Assembly (NCBI GenBank): GCA_021772295.1
Contig: JAJFMG010000142.1
Coordinates: forward strand, 1-11,020
Source of the DNA: Chlamydiota bacterium
GTDB taxonomy: Bacteria > Chlamydiota > Chlamydiia > Chlamydiales > Simkaniaceae
DNA length: 11,020 nt
Direction of reading: 5' to 3'
In this document: positions 10,015 through 11,020 of the stretch, piece by piece
Position numbering within the stretch: the first letter of the stretch is position 1
How the letters are laid out: the number at the start of each line of letters is the position of its first letter
Translations under genes and position numbers: made by a program
Notes under the pieces: generated by a model
Databases searched by the model: none
What the model was told of the DNA's origin: nothing
What the model saw: the letters and a program-made list of their open reading frames with translations, nothing else

Positions 10015-10651
10015 GGGGCTGTTTCTTACTTTTGAAGGAGGCGAAGGCGCTGGTAAGTCTACGATTATCGATAGGCTTCATAAGCATCTATCTAATCTCG
10101 GTTTAGAAGTTGTTAAAACCAAAGAGCCAGGAGGTACGCCTCTTGGCTCTTTGATTCGCAATCTCTTGCTTCATCTTGATGAAAAGATATCGCCGAAGTC
10201 TGAGCTTTTTCTGTATTTAGCCGATCGCTCCCAACATGTAGAAACTATAATTTTACCAGCACTAGAATCTGGAAAAATTGTTCTTTGCGATCGATACACA
10301 GATTCAACAATAGCCTATCAAGGCGCTGCTAGATCATTCGATCTAGAGCTTATGAAAGAGTATTGCGATTTTGCGACAAGCTCACTTAATCCTGATTATA
10401 CACTCTTTTTAGATGTAGACCCAAATGTAGGTATACATCGAGCTAAAAAACAAAGCGCTGGGTTTGATCGAATTGAAGAAGAAGGCATTAAGTTTCATCA
10501 AAAGGTTTACGATGCGTATCAGCATCTAATTCAAAAAGAGCAAAAGCGATTTTTAGTCGTTGATGCTTCTCAAAAACAAGATGATGTGTTTCACTTAGTG
10601 CTTGAAAAGCTAAGCCCTATTTTAGAAAAACAATATGACGTTTCTATCTGA
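10007..10651 (+). CDS. tmk: thymidylate kinase (dTMP to dTDP)
   Basis: The enzyme phosphorylates dTMP with ATP on the way to dTTP in the cytosol. The 214 residues show the P-loop FEGGEGAGKST (9-19), KEPGGT (39-44) of the dTMP site, DRYTDSTIAYQG (95-106) with the DR(Y/H) motif, and a basic LID (RAKKQSAGFDRIE, 145-157). The lack of an Arg in the P-loop together with basic LID residues fits the bacterial type II class. I chose the ATG at 10007 over upstream in-frame starts (TTG 9977, ATG 9995) because it gives the usual length of about 210 residues and places a single short segment before the beta-1 strand; AGGA lies 11 bases upstream. It overlaps the gyrA stop by 8 bases, so translation is probably coupled. 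Confidence 0.96.
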   Translation: MPKGLFLTFEGGEGAGKSTIIDRLHKHLSNLGLEVVKTKEPGGTPLGSLIRNLLLHLDEKISPKSELFLYLADRSQHVETIILPALESGKIVLCDRYTDSTIAYQGAARSFDLELMKEYCDFATSSLNPDYTLFLDVDPNVGIHRAKKQSAGFDRIEEEGIKFHQKVYDAYQHLIQKEQKRFLVVDASQKQDDVFHLVLEKLSPILEKQYDVSI

Positions 10652-11020
10652 AAATACTCTCCACAAAAGTGGTAATGAGAAACTGCAACGCCTCTTACAA
10701 AATAATTCTTTTGCGAATACCTATCTTTTTTCTTCTTCTGATTTTATATTGCTTGAGCAACTAGCACTATCTTTTGCAAATGAATTGCTCTTGTTTCGCG
10801 CTCCAAAAGCTCGCGCTAAACTTGAATCTAACAATCATCCTGATATCGTTCATTTTTACCCAGAGGGTAAAAAAGCAATCCATAAGATGGATGCTATGCT
10901 ATCCATTGTTAAAAATGCTCAAAGTATGCCCTTTGAAGGGGCTTATAAGATCTTTATTATTCATCACGCAGATAGAATGCTTCCATCATCTTCCAACGCT
11001 TTCCTAAAGGTTCTGGAAGA
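10635..11020 (+). CDS. holB: DNA polymerase III delta' (clamp-loader) subunit, 3'-truncated by window end
   Basis: The frame is open from the ATG at 10635-10637 to the window end (128 codons plus 2 bases), overlapping tmk by 17 bases. No clear Shine-Dalgarno is visible, which suggests coupling to tmk translation. The diagnostic part is HPDIVHFYPEG (68-78), then a helix pairing with MPFEGAYKIFIIHHADRM (98-115) and SSNAFLKVLE (119-128), the classic clamp-loader core ending in the LLKxLEE motif. The N-terminus has NTYLFSSSDFILLEQ where an active subunit would have a Walker A loop, so it is not an ATPase, in keeping with delta' rather than gamma/tau. There are no cysteines up to residue 128, so the zinc module of E. 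coli delta' is missing. Chlamydial annotations sometimes label this gene dnaX-like; the degenerate P-loop favours holB. Confidence 0.88.
   Translation, partial: MTFLSENTLHKSGNEKLQRLLQNNSFANTYLFSSSDFILLEQLALSFANELLLFRAPKARAKLESNNHPDIVHFYPEGKKAIHKMDAMLSIVKNAQSMPFEGAYKIFIIHHADRMLPSSSNAFLKVLE

Overview
This window looks like a piece of a chromosome from the phylum Chlamydiae, probably an amoeba- or protist-associated (environmental) lineage rather than a human pathogen. Three things point there. The gene order (DUF721/dciA)-gyrB-gyrA-tmk-holB is, as I recall it, the order seen in Chlamydia. The DNA is AT-rich. A eukaryote-like F-box plus leucine-rich-repeat protein is encoded alongside, a gene class known from amoebal symbionts such as Protochlamydia. 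The assignment is inference: there is no rRNA or other marker here to place the genus.

Layout. Bases 1-140 hold the possible 3' end of an unidentified plus-strand gene. Bases 198-2324 (minus) encode a 708-residue F-box/LRR protein, the one clearly accessory gene and a likely host-directed effector. It has a well-formed extended -10 promoter and, in its C-terminus, what I read as two diverged copies of an unfamiliar repeat of roughly 65-70 residues. Bases 2514-4337 (minus) encode the ribosome-associated GTPase TypA/BipA, complete at 607 residues. The 354-base gap at 4338-4691 separates typA from a divergent plus-strand operon. It holds three inverted repeats on the typA side, one with terminator geometry in the typA sense, and a good sigma-70-type promoter (TTGACT, 18 bases, TATAGT) on the operon side.

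The plus-strand operon is compact: dciA-like (GTG start), gyrB (31-base gap), gyrA (12-base gap), tmk (8-base overlap) and holB (17-base overlap, cut off by the window end). Its products share one theme, chromosome replication: loading the helicase, relieving supercoils, making dTDP for dTTP and loading the sliding clamp. All visible catalytic motifs of gyrase and thymidylate kinase are intact.

I do not see a CRISPR array, insertion sequence, phage gene, toxin-antitoxin pair, tRNA or rRNA. The replication genes are ordinary. The observations most worth following up are the architecture of the F-box protein and the structured typA leader; smaller points concern the GyrA drug-binding and GyrA-box residues and the degenerate N-terminus of the clamp-loader subunit.
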